This document shows, one piece after another, positions 1 to 6,807 of a stretch of DNA of 7,813 nt (position 1 is its first letter; each line of letters begins with the position of its first letter). The DNA is from Euryarchaeota archaeon UBA229 (GTDB lineage Archaea; Thermoplasmatota; Poseidoniia; Poseidoniales; Poseidoniaceae), in the NCBI GenBank assembly GCA_002505355.1, contig DAUW01000045.1, positions 1 to 7,813 of the forward strand, written 5' to 3'. Made by a program: the position numbers and the translations under genes. Below the pieces are notes generated by a model. That model was not told the DNA's origin. It searched no databases and was given only the letters and a program-made list of their open reading frames with translations.

Positions 1-744
1 CGGCACATTGCCAACAACCTTGAATGATATTTCATATCTAATTATTCCAATCGCGTCATCTTGCCAATTATTGGTACTTACTGCGACGAAATTCACCTCG
101 TACTCTTCTGCTCGGTGAGGGTCAAATTGTATCGTTCCACTCAACCCACCATCATCGGAAAACGTAATTCCGGGAGGCAACCGTACTAGAGTCGGCGCTT
201 GCAAAAATCCACCAACTCCCGCAATAATTCCACTCGGTTGCAAATCAACTGAATCGCCTAATTTGTGGTTACCGAGTTCCTCCCTGTGACGACTTATGGT
301 AAGATTATTCCTCGCCGCACAACGATAATGTTCGCTATATAGTTCGGCATAAGTCCATAATTCTGGGCAGTCGTTACAGCACTGACAGCGACCATTTCGA
401 TGGTTATGAAAATCATACTCTTCACTCTTAGAACAATTGAGGGTATTATGGATGTCAGGGGTTTTTATGACCTCATCAACCACAACAACATCTTCTGCTA
501 AAGCATCACTTCGGCCAATTATCCTCAAGTCTTCGGCTAGTGCTTCACGACAATAACGATCATCATCCAGTGGCACATAAATCAGTGAGTAATCGTCTTC
601 TAGAGCCACTTGATAAGGTGCATACTCATCTACATCCCAATGGCTTTCGCGATAATTCATGGCGATTACCCGCCCAAGTTTCCAACCTCGCTCACCGAGG
701 TTACACATTACGAGTTTTCCCACATCAAACCGATAGTCACTCAC
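1..744 (-). CDS. Hypothetical multidomain protein, 3' end beyond window (APYQV/DDDR domain, Cys/His cluster, Ig-like segment)
   Basis: This frame is open for 248 codons from a GTG at 742-744 to the left edge, so the C-terminus is missing. The GTG directly follows an in-frame TGA and has the ribosome-binding site AGGTGA seven bases upstream, which fixes the start. Residues about 8-67 form a compact domain with GWKLGRVIAMNYRE, then APYQVALED and IYVPLDDDR. I recall this pattern from many marine algal proteins, but I know no function for it. Residues about 99-142 are rich in Cys and His (H99, C104, H113, H115, CxCCxxC at 120-126, C142), which suggests metal binding. Residues about 168-248 resemble a putative-Ig (He_PIG-type) repeat, with LPPGITF, then LSGTI and a YEVNFVAVS strand. 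No signal peptide or membrane segment is visible in this part. The gene lies 105 bases after the coiled-coil gene on the same strand. Function is unknown; the domain reading is inference. Confidence 0.85.
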   Translation of the reverse strand, partial: MSDYRFDVGKLVMCNLGERGWKLGRVIAMNYRESHWDVDEYAPYQVALEDDYSLIYVPLDDDRYCREALAEDLRIIGRSDALAEDVVVVDEVIKTPDIHNTLNCSKSEEYDFHNHRNGRCQCCNDCPELWTYAELYSEHYRCAARNNLTISRHREELGNHKLGDSVDLQPSGIIAGVGGFLQAPTLVRLPPGITFSDDGGLSGTIQFDPHRAEEYEVNFVAVSTNNWQDDAIGIIRYEISFKVVGNVP

Positions 745-849
745 TCAATAATCACCTAACAGTAAAACACTGATAGAAGATATTCGAAATCAAAAGATTA
801 TCAATTGTTGTATCAAATAATACTGAGCGGCGGAAACGATTCTCGCGCT
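745..849 (-). promoter_or_regulatory. AT-rich intergenic region with weak TATA candidates
   Basis: This 105-base gap separates the coiled-coil stop from the next minus-strand gene. On the minus strand it holds AT-rich stretches such as TTGATAATC (near 793-801) that could serve as a TATA box, giving a leader of roughly 25-30 bases. The hexamer TTGATA occurs twice, 12 bases apart. No clear hairpin or long T-run terminator is visible. The promoter reading is tentative. Confidence 0.25.
752..757 (-). promoter_or_regulatory. Ribosome-binding site deciding a GTG start
   Basis: The minus strand reads AGGTGA here, a full match to the archaeal anti-Shine-Dalgarno core, seven bases before the GTG at 744. 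It supports GTG as the true start, since an in-frame stop lies immediately upstream and the next in-frame ATG is more than ten codons inside the protein. Confidence 0.65.
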
Positions 850-2115
850 CTATTCATCATCTTCAAAGATTACAGGATCACCACTGCCGCCAGGTGCGGG
901 GGGTCGATTTGCGTCAACTTCCATACCAGGTTCAATTACAGTCTCTTCGATATCTAGGTTGACCCTTCCACCATCTGCTAAGTTGGCCATATCATCTAAA
1001 TCGGGAGTTGATAATTTCCTTTCAATATCCGGCGAACTGGCGTATGCTTCGCGCTTCATTTCCCGTTCGTCATGGCCACGTACTAATGAAAGGGAGTCGG
1101 CGAAAACACGCCCGACAACCTCACGTGTTCGCTCTCCTCTGCGTACCGAATCTAGTTCATTCGACATAGAATCTCTTATGTTTTCTAATTCTCTCAATTC
1201 GGCGGTTCTATCCTGCAGAGCAGCTTCCAAATCACTCATGGTTAGAGACATCTGCTGAATCCGCTCATCTCGTTCAAATACGTCACTATGTAGGCGACGT
1301 TCCCTTCTTCTTAACGACTCATATTCGCGATTCCGTTCTAGCAATCGGCGCTTCAACTCTTCGATTTGCTCAACGAGGTAGTCGTGCTCAGCAGATACAG
1401 AGCGTGGACCCTGCATAACGCGCTCGAGTTGCTCTTCTAATTCTGTGAGACGATTATCACGCGCGTCCAACAATCCCCGCAGTCGGTCCGCAATGTCTCG
1501 TAGCCTCTGGCGCTCCTCCTCTAGAGCCTTATTTGCGGAAACCTCAACCTCATACTGCTTCGTAACGCTATCAACTTGTGATTTCAGGCTCCGGACCTCG
1601 TCGGCCGTAACTGATGTCAATCCCGCATCAGCAGCTCTCTCAAGTGCCTCTACCATCTGTGATATCCGACCCTCCATTTCGCCGATAACTTCGTCCTGTT
1701 CTGAGGTAAGAATTCTTAGCGCTTCAACCTCATCTTCCATGCGCATTTTTTCTTCTTGAGATAGTGACGATTGTTGAGCAGCCAAATCTTGTCTAGCATC
1801 GGACAATAATCGTTCAAGATGAACCAATTGGCTATTTCGCTCCTCGAGTTCGGTTTCTAAGTCATTCATTCGGGCAACTTCTGGCGCAACCATGTCCTCT
1901 CTTTCGGCTAGATCTAATTCTAAAACTCGAAGTTTCTGTTTGACCGAGACCATTTCATCATTCCTTTTTGCGAGCTCGTCCCACGCAATCAACACTTCTT
2001 CGACCAGTTGGTCAACCGGATACCCTTTGAGCATTCCTTCTAAGGCAGCCCGCTCTTCTGATGAGTTATCACCTACACGTTTTATTCCGCTTGGCGACGA
2101 TGAGCCGACTGTCAT
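850..2115 (-). CDS. Long coiled-coil protein, possible partner of the adjacent actin homologue
   Basis: The product is a 421-residue soluble protein with no cysteine, signal peptide or membrane segment. After a short Ser/Gly/Pro-rich head (about 1-20), residues about 33-330 are almost unbroken heptad-type sequence rich in Glu, Arg, Leu and Gln. Two likely hinges occur near 161-169 (AADAGLTS) and 234-244 (MQGPRSVSAE). The tail (about 360-421) looks disordered and ends very acidic (VIFEDDE). There is no Walker A, hinge or ABC signature, so it is not a complete SMC or Rad50. The ATG at 2115 is preferred over an in-frame TTG at 2136. The TATA-like element at 2155-2163 would place transcription start near 2133, inside the TTG-extended frame. 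It follows the MamK-like gene by 98 bases. A scaffold or filament-binding role is inferred from context only; coiled coils have little family-specific signal. Confidence 0.85.
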   Translation of the reverse strand: MTVGSSSPSGIKRVGDNSSEERAALEGMLKGYPVDQLVEEVLIAWDELAKRNDEMVSVKQKLRVLELDLAEREDMVAPEVARMNDLETELEERNSQLVHLERLLSDARQDLAAQQSSLSQEEKMRMEDEVEALRILTSEQDEVIGEMEGRISQMVEALERAADAGLTSVTADEVRSLKSQVDSVTKQYEVEVSANKALEEERQRLRDIADRLRGLLDARDNRLTELEEQLERVMQGPRSVSAEHDYLVEQIEELKRRLLERNREYESLRRRERRLHSDVFERDERIQQMSLTMSDLEAALQDRTAELRELENIRDSMSNELDSVRRGERTREVVGRVFADSLSLVRGHDEREMKREAYASSPDIERKLSTPDLDDMANLADGGRVNLDIEETVIEPGMEVDANRPPAPGGSGDPVIFEDDE

Positions 2116-2151
2116 ACGACGCCTATCGGTAATCAACTACTCTTGAACTTT

Positions 2152-2166
2152 CCCAATAATTTAGGG
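2152..2166 (-). promoter_or_regulatory. Candidate TATA element for the coiled-coil gene
   Basis: On the minus strand this reads CCCTAAATTATTGGG, an AT core flanked by C and G triplets. Its centre lies about 44 bases before the ATG at 2115. With the usual archaeal spacing of about 25 bases to the start site, the leader would be near 18 bases. It is one of the better TATA-like matches in the minus-strand gaps, but it is called by eye. Confidence 0.35.
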
Positions 2167-2213
2167 TCTATCAGGCCGTATTGCCGACCTTATTCAGAAA
2201 TCCGAGAATTACC

Positions 2214-3230
2214 TTAATTGATTGAGGTATACATATCATCTGGCATTTCTCCAGCCAGTTTCAACGCACCGTTAGCTACGCTGTTGATAGCATCTTCAAC
2301 ACACCAGACATTAACATCGCCGATGTCTGCAATCTCTTCTGCCATTCTCGCCGCAATACCGTCAATTAGTGATCCACCGCCAGACAGGATGATGTTATTC
2401 CTTAGCACTGGTTGATATTCTGGGTCGGCGGTTGCAACAATTTTCTTGATTGCGTTTCCTATTAATGGGATGATGGTTTCACAAGCCTCGACAATTAGGT
2501 CACCAATGTCGACAACTTGCTTCTTACCCTCAACGGACAACTCTACCATAACTTCCTTGACATCCTTGCCAACATAGGAAGAGGCTTCTTTCCATCGGCG
2601 AACCATGTCTTTAGTCACCTGTGCGCCAGTATATTTTTTCTGTACTAATTCCATCAGTGCCAGGTCTAGCCAATCGCCGGCTTCCTGAATAGTGATTTGG
2701 TCTTCATCAGATGGGAAGGTTCCGTGGATACGAGCGATGTCAGTAGTTCCGGCTCCGATATCGACGACTATTGAGCCAGCAATTTCTTCAATACCGTAGG
2801 CTGTGGCAAATGGTTCTGTGACGACCATGATTGCGTTCACTTGACCTCTAAGGGTTGCAACTAGGTTTGACTTGTCGGTAAATGAGACGTGGCTTGGCGA
2901 ACAGATTACGCCGAAAACCTCGTCATATTCTTCTGGGTCTACCGTTTCTAAGAGGTGAGATACGAAGGCCTTAGCTGCCGCAAGATTAGCTTCGTCATCC
3001 TGAGCAACACCCGCAGCCATTGGGCGATACAAGTTACAAGCCAACTTGTTTTTCAATGCATCATTACCAAATAACACATCACGTCCAAGGAAGTTTCTTG
3101 CTACAGGGTCTTTTGGTCTTCCTACAATTGTCTCAATTGTGTGGCTTGCACCAGCACTTGAAGAGATAGTAGATTGGTATGTTCCTAGGTCAATTCCAAC
3201 ATAAAGGCGGTCACTCATTTCATTCACCAT
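2214..3230 (-). CDS. MamK-like bacterial-type actin ATPase
   Basis: This is a 338-residue member of the actin/MreB/Hsp70 ATPase superfamily. Phosphate 1 is GIDLGT (12-17), connect 1 is VVTEPFATAYG (136-146), phosphate 2 is VVDIGAGTTDI (155-165), the adenosine motif is IILSGGGSLIDGI (280-292), and connect 2 lies near 311-323. Length fits MreB/MamK and is far too short for Hsp70. From memory of MamK, shared blocks include the GxPKD stretch after phosphate 1, the EDQ and AGxxLD segment after phosphate 2, and PEYQ before the adenosine motif. These are not typical of MreB. E139 and D157 are 18 residues apart, as are E143 and D161, the MamK active-site pair. The likely role is a nucleotide-driven cytoplasmic filament. 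No membrane-binding N-terminal helix is seen. A second ATG at 3218 has GGTGA just upstream and may be the real start. No magnetosome genes are near, so no mam symbol is given. Confidence 0.9.
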   Translation of the reverse strand: MVNEMSDRLYVGIDLGTYQSTISSSAGASHTIETIVGRPKDPVARNFLGRDVLFGNDALKNKLACNLYRPMAAGVAQDDEANLAAAKAFVSHLLETVDPEEYDEVFGVICSPSHVSFTDKSNLVATLRGQVNAIMVVTEPFATAYGIEEIAGSIVVDIGAGTTDIARIHGTFPSDEDQITIQEAGDWLDLALMELVQKKYTGAQVTKDMVRRWKEASSYVGKDVKEVMVELSVEGKKQVVDIGDLIVEACETIIPLIGNAIKKIVATADPEYQPVLRNNIILSGGGSLIDGIAARMAEEIADIGDVNVWCVEDAINSVANGALKLAGEMPDDMYTSIN

Positions 3231-3261
3231 CCGCTTGGGGATATCTTAGCCAAAACGACAT

Positions 3262-3281
3262 TGAACTTCAAGGTTCACCTT
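3262..3281. repeat. Two overlapping short inverted repeats upstream of the actin homologue
   Basis: TGAAC (3262-3266) pairs with GTTCA (3273-3277), and AAGGT (3270-3274) pairs with ACCTT (3277-3281). The two pairings share bases and exclude each other. The site lies 32-51 bases before the first actin ATG, a place where an operator could act. Five-base arms are short, so chance is possible. Confidence 0.3.
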
Positions 3282-3284
3282 GGT

Positions 3285-3291
3285 AAAAAAA
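3285..3291 (-). terminator. Possible T-tract terminator after the protease gene
   Basis: The minus strand has seven consecutive T residues about 40 bases after the protease stop. Archaeal polymerase often stops at such T-runs without needing a hairpin. The short inverted repeats at 3262-3281 lie downstream of the run, not before it, so this is not a bacterial-type terminator. It would separate protease transcription from the actin gene. Confidence 0.3.
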
Positions 3292-3330
3292 TTCAGTTTT
3301 AACGCTTTATCGACATTAAATACCCTTCAG

Positions 3331-6300
3331 TCACTCGTTTTCCAGCACTAAGAACGGGTCCAAACCTTGATTTTCATCATTTTCATTAGAATCTAGATTT
3401 TCGTTCATTAAATGCCATAATCTTTGAAGAATTAACGCTACGGAAAATATGGTAATTAGCCCCCATCCGATGGCTCTTGTCGCATTAGAGGAATCTAGTG
3501 CAAGATCATTGGTGTTTGATGGCAATTCTCCGCTAGCAAATGATGTGAAATAAATTGGCGAGTCGAAATAAATCATATGACTATTTGCCTCTGGCGAGGA
3601 GTTTAGGCTTTGAGCGAAATATTGTATGTGCAGAGCGTATCCAGAGATATCAAAAATCGGTAAATCATCAGGGATATGCCATACGCATTTGTGCACTCCT
3701 TCGATGGTGATAACCTCTTGTGCTGTACAACTAACAACTGGGAAAAATGTGTAGTTACCCGTTTGATTAATCATTATCCTTGCTCCCGTGAGGTAAGGGT
3801 CGTAATCTTCATCACTTATTTCCCAGTAAACCTCTAAACTACGCAACCAAACCCCATCCTCCAAACCAATCAAATCTCGTTCAGTGATTGTAATCGGAGA
3901 GTCAACCGGCCGGCAGCCTAGATTATCGACAGGATAGGCATCATCAACAACATCGGTTTCACAAATGTCAATGTTATCGCCCACACCATCATTGTCACTA
4001 TCATCTATGCAACCATCGAGGTCATTATCATAACCCACAGCATTGCTTTCTAAACATCTGTCGTATTGATCAACCACTCCATCACCATCTGAGTCATCCG
4101 GACACCCATCGCGGTCATCATCGAAGCGCTTTGCACTCTCATTGGGGCATAAATCTAGAGCATTTGGCAACCCGTCTCCGTCAGAATCTTCCCAATTGTT
4201 GGTATCTCTAATGACTCCTTTTGCGGCTAAAGCAAACCCAACACGATCACCATCAACTCCAACCGTACCGACACTATTACCCGGGGCGATATAATTAGCA
4301 AAGACTTCAACATCTAACCACTCAACTCCGGCCAATATTGCTGCAGGAATCCTCACCCCAATACTTGTTTCATTTACCTGCTCAGTGGTGGGCGAAACAA
4401 ATTCTGTTGCGTTGTATACCAAGGAATATCCATCAGCACCATATGCTTCACCAAATACAACCTTGCCATTGGAGAGTTTGACTATTAATTGTAAATCGTC
4501 TATCATAAATGGCTCAGGCTTGGCAGCATATGACATCACAATTTCCAAATCTTCAGCTTGGTTTGGCACGAGTCGTTTTGTCCAGGATTCACCGGATTGT
4601 AAAAATGGACCATCTGCGCCAGCCCCGTTCCAAGGATTTTCAGCTATGTCAGTTGAACTACTGCCGTTGACTCGCCCCATCAACCAGTTTTGAACATCAA
4701 AGCTAGGTCGGAAACTATCGTGTATCCAGATGTTTGTTGTAGGGGTTAAGTTCACCTCACCCAGAGATTGCTCAAGTTGTTCAAAGTCGACTAACTCATC
4801 CAGTGACAGGACTCCCCACCCAGATTGGTTATTTCTAATATCAGAGAGATTGTCATCGGGCAACTCCTTGGTAGCGATAGCCAATAGGGATCTTAGTAGT
4901 TGGCCCGATGGAGTAAAGCCATTACCCAATGCTATGGTTTCGTGCGGTAAATCAGACCAGGAGGGGGTGATCTTTGACAGGTTGACATCAGTGGTTGCTT
5001 CGTTAGCACTCATTATCCAACCTTGCTCTACCATTTGTTGAACAATGCCGGCAAATGAGGCTGCTATGGGAGTAGCCATGCTGGTGCCGCTAGAGACCCT
5101 TAACGCGTTATTCATTGAATTATCAAAACCGTCGGCTTTTGCAGAGTTAATTGAAACACCCGGGGCGACCGCAAAAATTCCGTGGGTACCAATCTGAGTT
5201 GGCCCAACAGAAGAAGACGGCCAAAGTTCAGGATTTACAGATTTGGTAGATGCCCCGATTGCTACCACATTTCGACCATTTGATGGCTCTAGTAACTGGC
5301 CTCCGGTATTTCCCGGTGCGATGAACGATAATGACCATGGAACCTCCACAGCCCAAAAATCAAAGTCACCGCTTCTGTCAGTGTATTCAGAAGTATCATC
5401 CCCCCAAGAATTTGAATGGATTATCCCGCCGTTGAGCGAGTTTTCCAACAATAAATCGGTAACATTGTCTGGAGGAATCCACCCTTCATCAGATACGATA
5501 TCCTGAAACACTAATTTCGCTTTGTAAGAGATTGTAGAGCCATTCAATGGCTGTTCGTCATTTACAAAACTGTAAACGTCGTGACACACAAGCGAGCCCG
5601 CTACGTGAGTGCCGTGGCGGTAGTCGGACTCCCCAGGGTTGTCGCCATCATCGAGGCTGATATTACTGACCAGTATTTTCCGATGTTCATTACCAATTTC
5701 ACCAATCATATCGGTATTGTTTCTGAAACATGAATGGTCATCATCAATACCACTATCTGCAACACCGAGAACCACACCCTCGCCGTTAAGCCCGAATTGC
5801 CAATGCGGCTGAGTATCACCATTGCCGTCACTCAAGTAAGCAGACGCAACTAGATTACGGCTTTGAGCTGTTAGTAGCGGTTCTACCCATAGTATGCCCG
5901 GGATAGCCAGCAATGAATTGAAATCCAAATTTATGCTAGCAGGAACGATAACTTTGTGCGGCATTACCGAATATTCAACAGTCGCTGATTGTAACGCAGT
6001 AATTCCAATCAAGGATAGGTCCTGACTAATTTGGTGATATGCAAAACTGGGCAGGCGCGGCTCGAACATAATTTTGATAAAATCAGGGGCTGAGGCAAGA
6101 AAACTATCCTCGTATTTCCACACCGCAGAATCTGTTTGTGTGACGGTAAAGCCTTGACCAGGGTTGAATGCAGAGTCATGCCAAACTAAGAGCTCATGAG
6201 CATTGAGAACCCTCAAAGGATATGCACCCTCGCTCTTGATCTCGTCCCACAAAACCTCATCCCATTCCTCACCTAGAGAGGTCACTATTGATTCACTCCA

Positions 6301-6390
6301 TCGTATCTCAACACTTTCTAACGGCGGGAGGAAATTGGCACTAGAAATCGGGACAAGAAGGAGTATAACGCCCAGAAACACAGCCCGCAT
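3331..6390 (-). CDS. Cell-surface subtilisin-like (S8) serine protease with TSP3-like repeats and C-terminal membrane anchor
   Basis: This 1019-residue secreted protease probably digests extracellular protein. The ATG at 6390 is chosen over an in-frame TTG at 6420 because it puts a clean signal peptide at the N-terminus (MRAVFLGVILLLVPISSA). A pro-region of about 180 residues follows. The S8 domain carries Asp212 (VADSGID), His259 (RHGTHVAG), oxyanion Asn361 (APGNTGG) and Ser437 (SSGTSMATP), so the triad is complete. Residues about 545-725 look like a beta-sandwich of the kind found after large subtilases. Residues about 735-827 hold three DSDGDG/DNDG repeats with paired Cys, thrombospondin type 3-like and probably calcium-binding. 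A further extracellular segment follows, then a membrane helix at about 970-992 and an acidic tail of about 27 residues. The mature enzyme would be tethered to the outer face of the membrane. It is divergent from the L18Ae gene and about 100 bases before the actin homologue. Confidence 0.95.
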   Translation of the reverse strand: MRAVFLGVILLLVPISSANFLPPLESVEIRWSESIVTSLGEEWDEVLWDEIKSEGAYPLRVLNAHELLVWHDSAFNPGQGFTVTQTDSAVWKYEDSFLASAPDFIKIMFEPRLPSFAYHQISQDLSLIGITALQSATVEYSVMPHKVIVPASINLDFNSLLAIPGILWVEPLLTAQSRNLVASAYLSDGNGDTQPHWQFGLNGEGVVLGVADSGIDDDHSCFRNNTDMIGEIGNEHRKILVSNISLDDGDNPGESDYRHGTHVAGSLVCHDVYSFVNDEQPLNGSTISYKAKLVFQDIVSDEGWIPPDNVTDLLLENSLNGGIIHSNSWGDDTSEYTDRSGDFDFWAVEVPWSLSFIAPGNTGGQLLEPSNGRNVVAIGASTKSVNPELWPSSSVGPTQIGTHGIFAVAPGVSINSAKADGFDNSMNNALRVSSGTSMATPIAASFAGIVQQMVEQGWIMSANEATTDVNLSKITPSWSDLPHETIALGNGFTPSGQLLRSLLAIATKELPDDNLSDIRNNQSGWGVLSLDELVDFEQLEQSLGEVNLTPTTNIWIHDSFRPSFDVQNWLMGRVNGSSSTDIAENPWNGAGADGPFLQSGESWTKRLVPNQAEDLEIVMSYAAKPEPFMIDDLQLIVKLSNGKVVFGEAYGADGYSLVYNATEFVSPTTEQVNETSIGVRIPAAILAGVEWLDVEVFANYIAPGNSVGTVGVDGDRVGFALAAKGVIRDTNNWEDSDGDGLPNALDLCPNESAKRFDDDRDGCPDDSDGDGVVDQYDRCLESNAVGYDNDLDGCIDDSDNDGVGDNIDICETDVVDDAYPVDNLGCRPVDSPITITERDLIGLEDGVWLRSLEVYWEISDEDYDPYLTGARIMINQTGNYTFFPVVSCTAQEVITIEGVHKCVWHIPDDLPIFDISGYALHIQYFAQSLNSSPEANSHMIYFDSPIYFTSFASGELPSNTNDLALDSSNATRAIGWGLITIFSVALILQRLWHLMNENLDSNENDENQGLDPFLVLENE
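3913..4188 (-). repeat. Thrombospondin type 3-like Asp-rich repeats within the protease
   Basis: Three imperfect units encode D-S-D-G-D-G or D-N-D-G cores followed by D-x-C, with spacer segments such as DDDRDGCPD and DNDLDGCID. The pattern is that of calcium-binding TSP3 repeats, which often act as rigid stalks between a catalytic domain and an anchor. The paired Cys in each unit fit extracellular disulfides. Confidence 0.75.
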
Positions 6391-6471
6391 GAACACGCTC
6401 ACGGGCTCTATATTAGTCAATCTCTCGTAGATTTAGTTCAATTATTGCGCGACGGGAAGTTTAAACCAACC
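6391..6471. promoter_or_regulatory. Divergent promoter region between protease and L18Ae genes
   Basis: Only 81 bases separate the preferred starts of the divergent genes. On the plus strand CTATATTAG at 6408-6416 is a TATA-like match about 60 bases before the L18Ae ATG, giving a leader of roughly 30 bases. On the minus strand the AT-rich stretch at about 6430-6445 could serve the protease. Overlap of the two elements would couple the genes. No strong ribosome-binding site precedes either ATG. Confidence 0.4.
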
Positions 6472-6762
6472 ATGCAAGTCGCCGACCCGATGAAGGCATA
6501 TCGAGTATCCGGAGTAGCACCATTTGGTAGCGTGAGAAACAAGTTCAGTCTCGACTTACCAGCAGAATCCAAGGACGCTGCTGAGCACCTAGCATATTCA
6601 ATTATGGGCTCAAGGCACAAAGCCAAGCGCCGAGCAATTTCCATTGATTCAATTGAAGAAATCGACCCACGAACATCAACAGAGCCGAAAATTCTCCACA
6701 CCTTTAGAGAGGCAATTGAATTGGCCGGCGGACCTGTAGCAGCAAGCAAAGAAGAAGAATAA
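6472..6762 (+). CDS. rpl18a: Large ribosomal subunit protein L18Ae (LX)
   Basis: This small basic protein (96 residues from the ATG at 6472) has the family core: a KAYRVSG first strand, an FSLDLPAESKDAAEHLAYSIMGS stretch, and RHKAKRRAISIDSIEEI. LX/L18a is an archaeal and eukaryotic component of the large ribosomal subunit. Homologues usually begin close to the YxVxG strand, so an ATG at 6490 (90 residues) is an equally possible start; a TTG at 6445 is unlikely. The acidic extension after the core (about 30 residues, ending in EEE) is longer than in compact LX proteins of about 60-80 residues. The gene leads the LX-prefoldin-FtsY set. The genes for eIF6, L31e and L39e, which often sit upstream in other archaea, are replaced here by the divergent protease. 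The start is the main uncertainty. Confidence 0.88.
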   Translation: MQVADPMKAYRVSGVAPFGSVRNKFSLDLPAESKDAAEHLAYSIMGSRHKAKRRAISIDSIEEIDPRTSTEPKILHTFREAIELAGGPVAASKEEE

Positions 6763-6792
6763 TCGATGTCTTTGCAGTAATCCTCTTGCGCT

Positions 6793-6798
6793 AAAGGA
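6793..6798 (+). promoter_or_regulatory. Ribosome-binding site of the prefoldin gene
   Basis: AAAGGA lies nine bases before the ATG at 6808 and almost touches an alternative in-frame TTG at 6799. The spacing therefore favours the ATG and drops three residues from the longest frame. Confidence 0.5.
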
Positions 6799-6807
6799 TT
6801 GAAAATC

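Noticed and set aside
540..773. A 77-codon plus-strand open frame
   Set aside because: It lies opposite the left-edge minus-strand gene, which has a strong ribosome-binding site, recognisable motifs and 248 open codons. The plus-strand product is His-rich and unlike any protein family.
850..2115. SMC, Rad50 or chemoreceptor protein
   Set aside because: There is no Walker A, ABC signature, membrane segment or receptor hairpin; similarity to such proteins would come only from heptad composition.
959..2146. Three Ser/Arg-rich plus-strand open frames
   Set aside because: They are antisense shadows of the coiled-coil gene, where Glu, Leu and Arg codons read as Ser and Arg on the other strand.
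2214..3230. Part of a magnetosome gene island
   Set aside because: Only the actin-like gene resembles a mam gene. No cation-diffusion transporter, HtrA-type MamE/MamO or other mam-like gene is present in the window.
2214..3230. Hsp70/DnaK fragment
   Set aside because: The protein is complete at about 338 residues, has MamK-type blocks, and lacks a substrate-binding domain.
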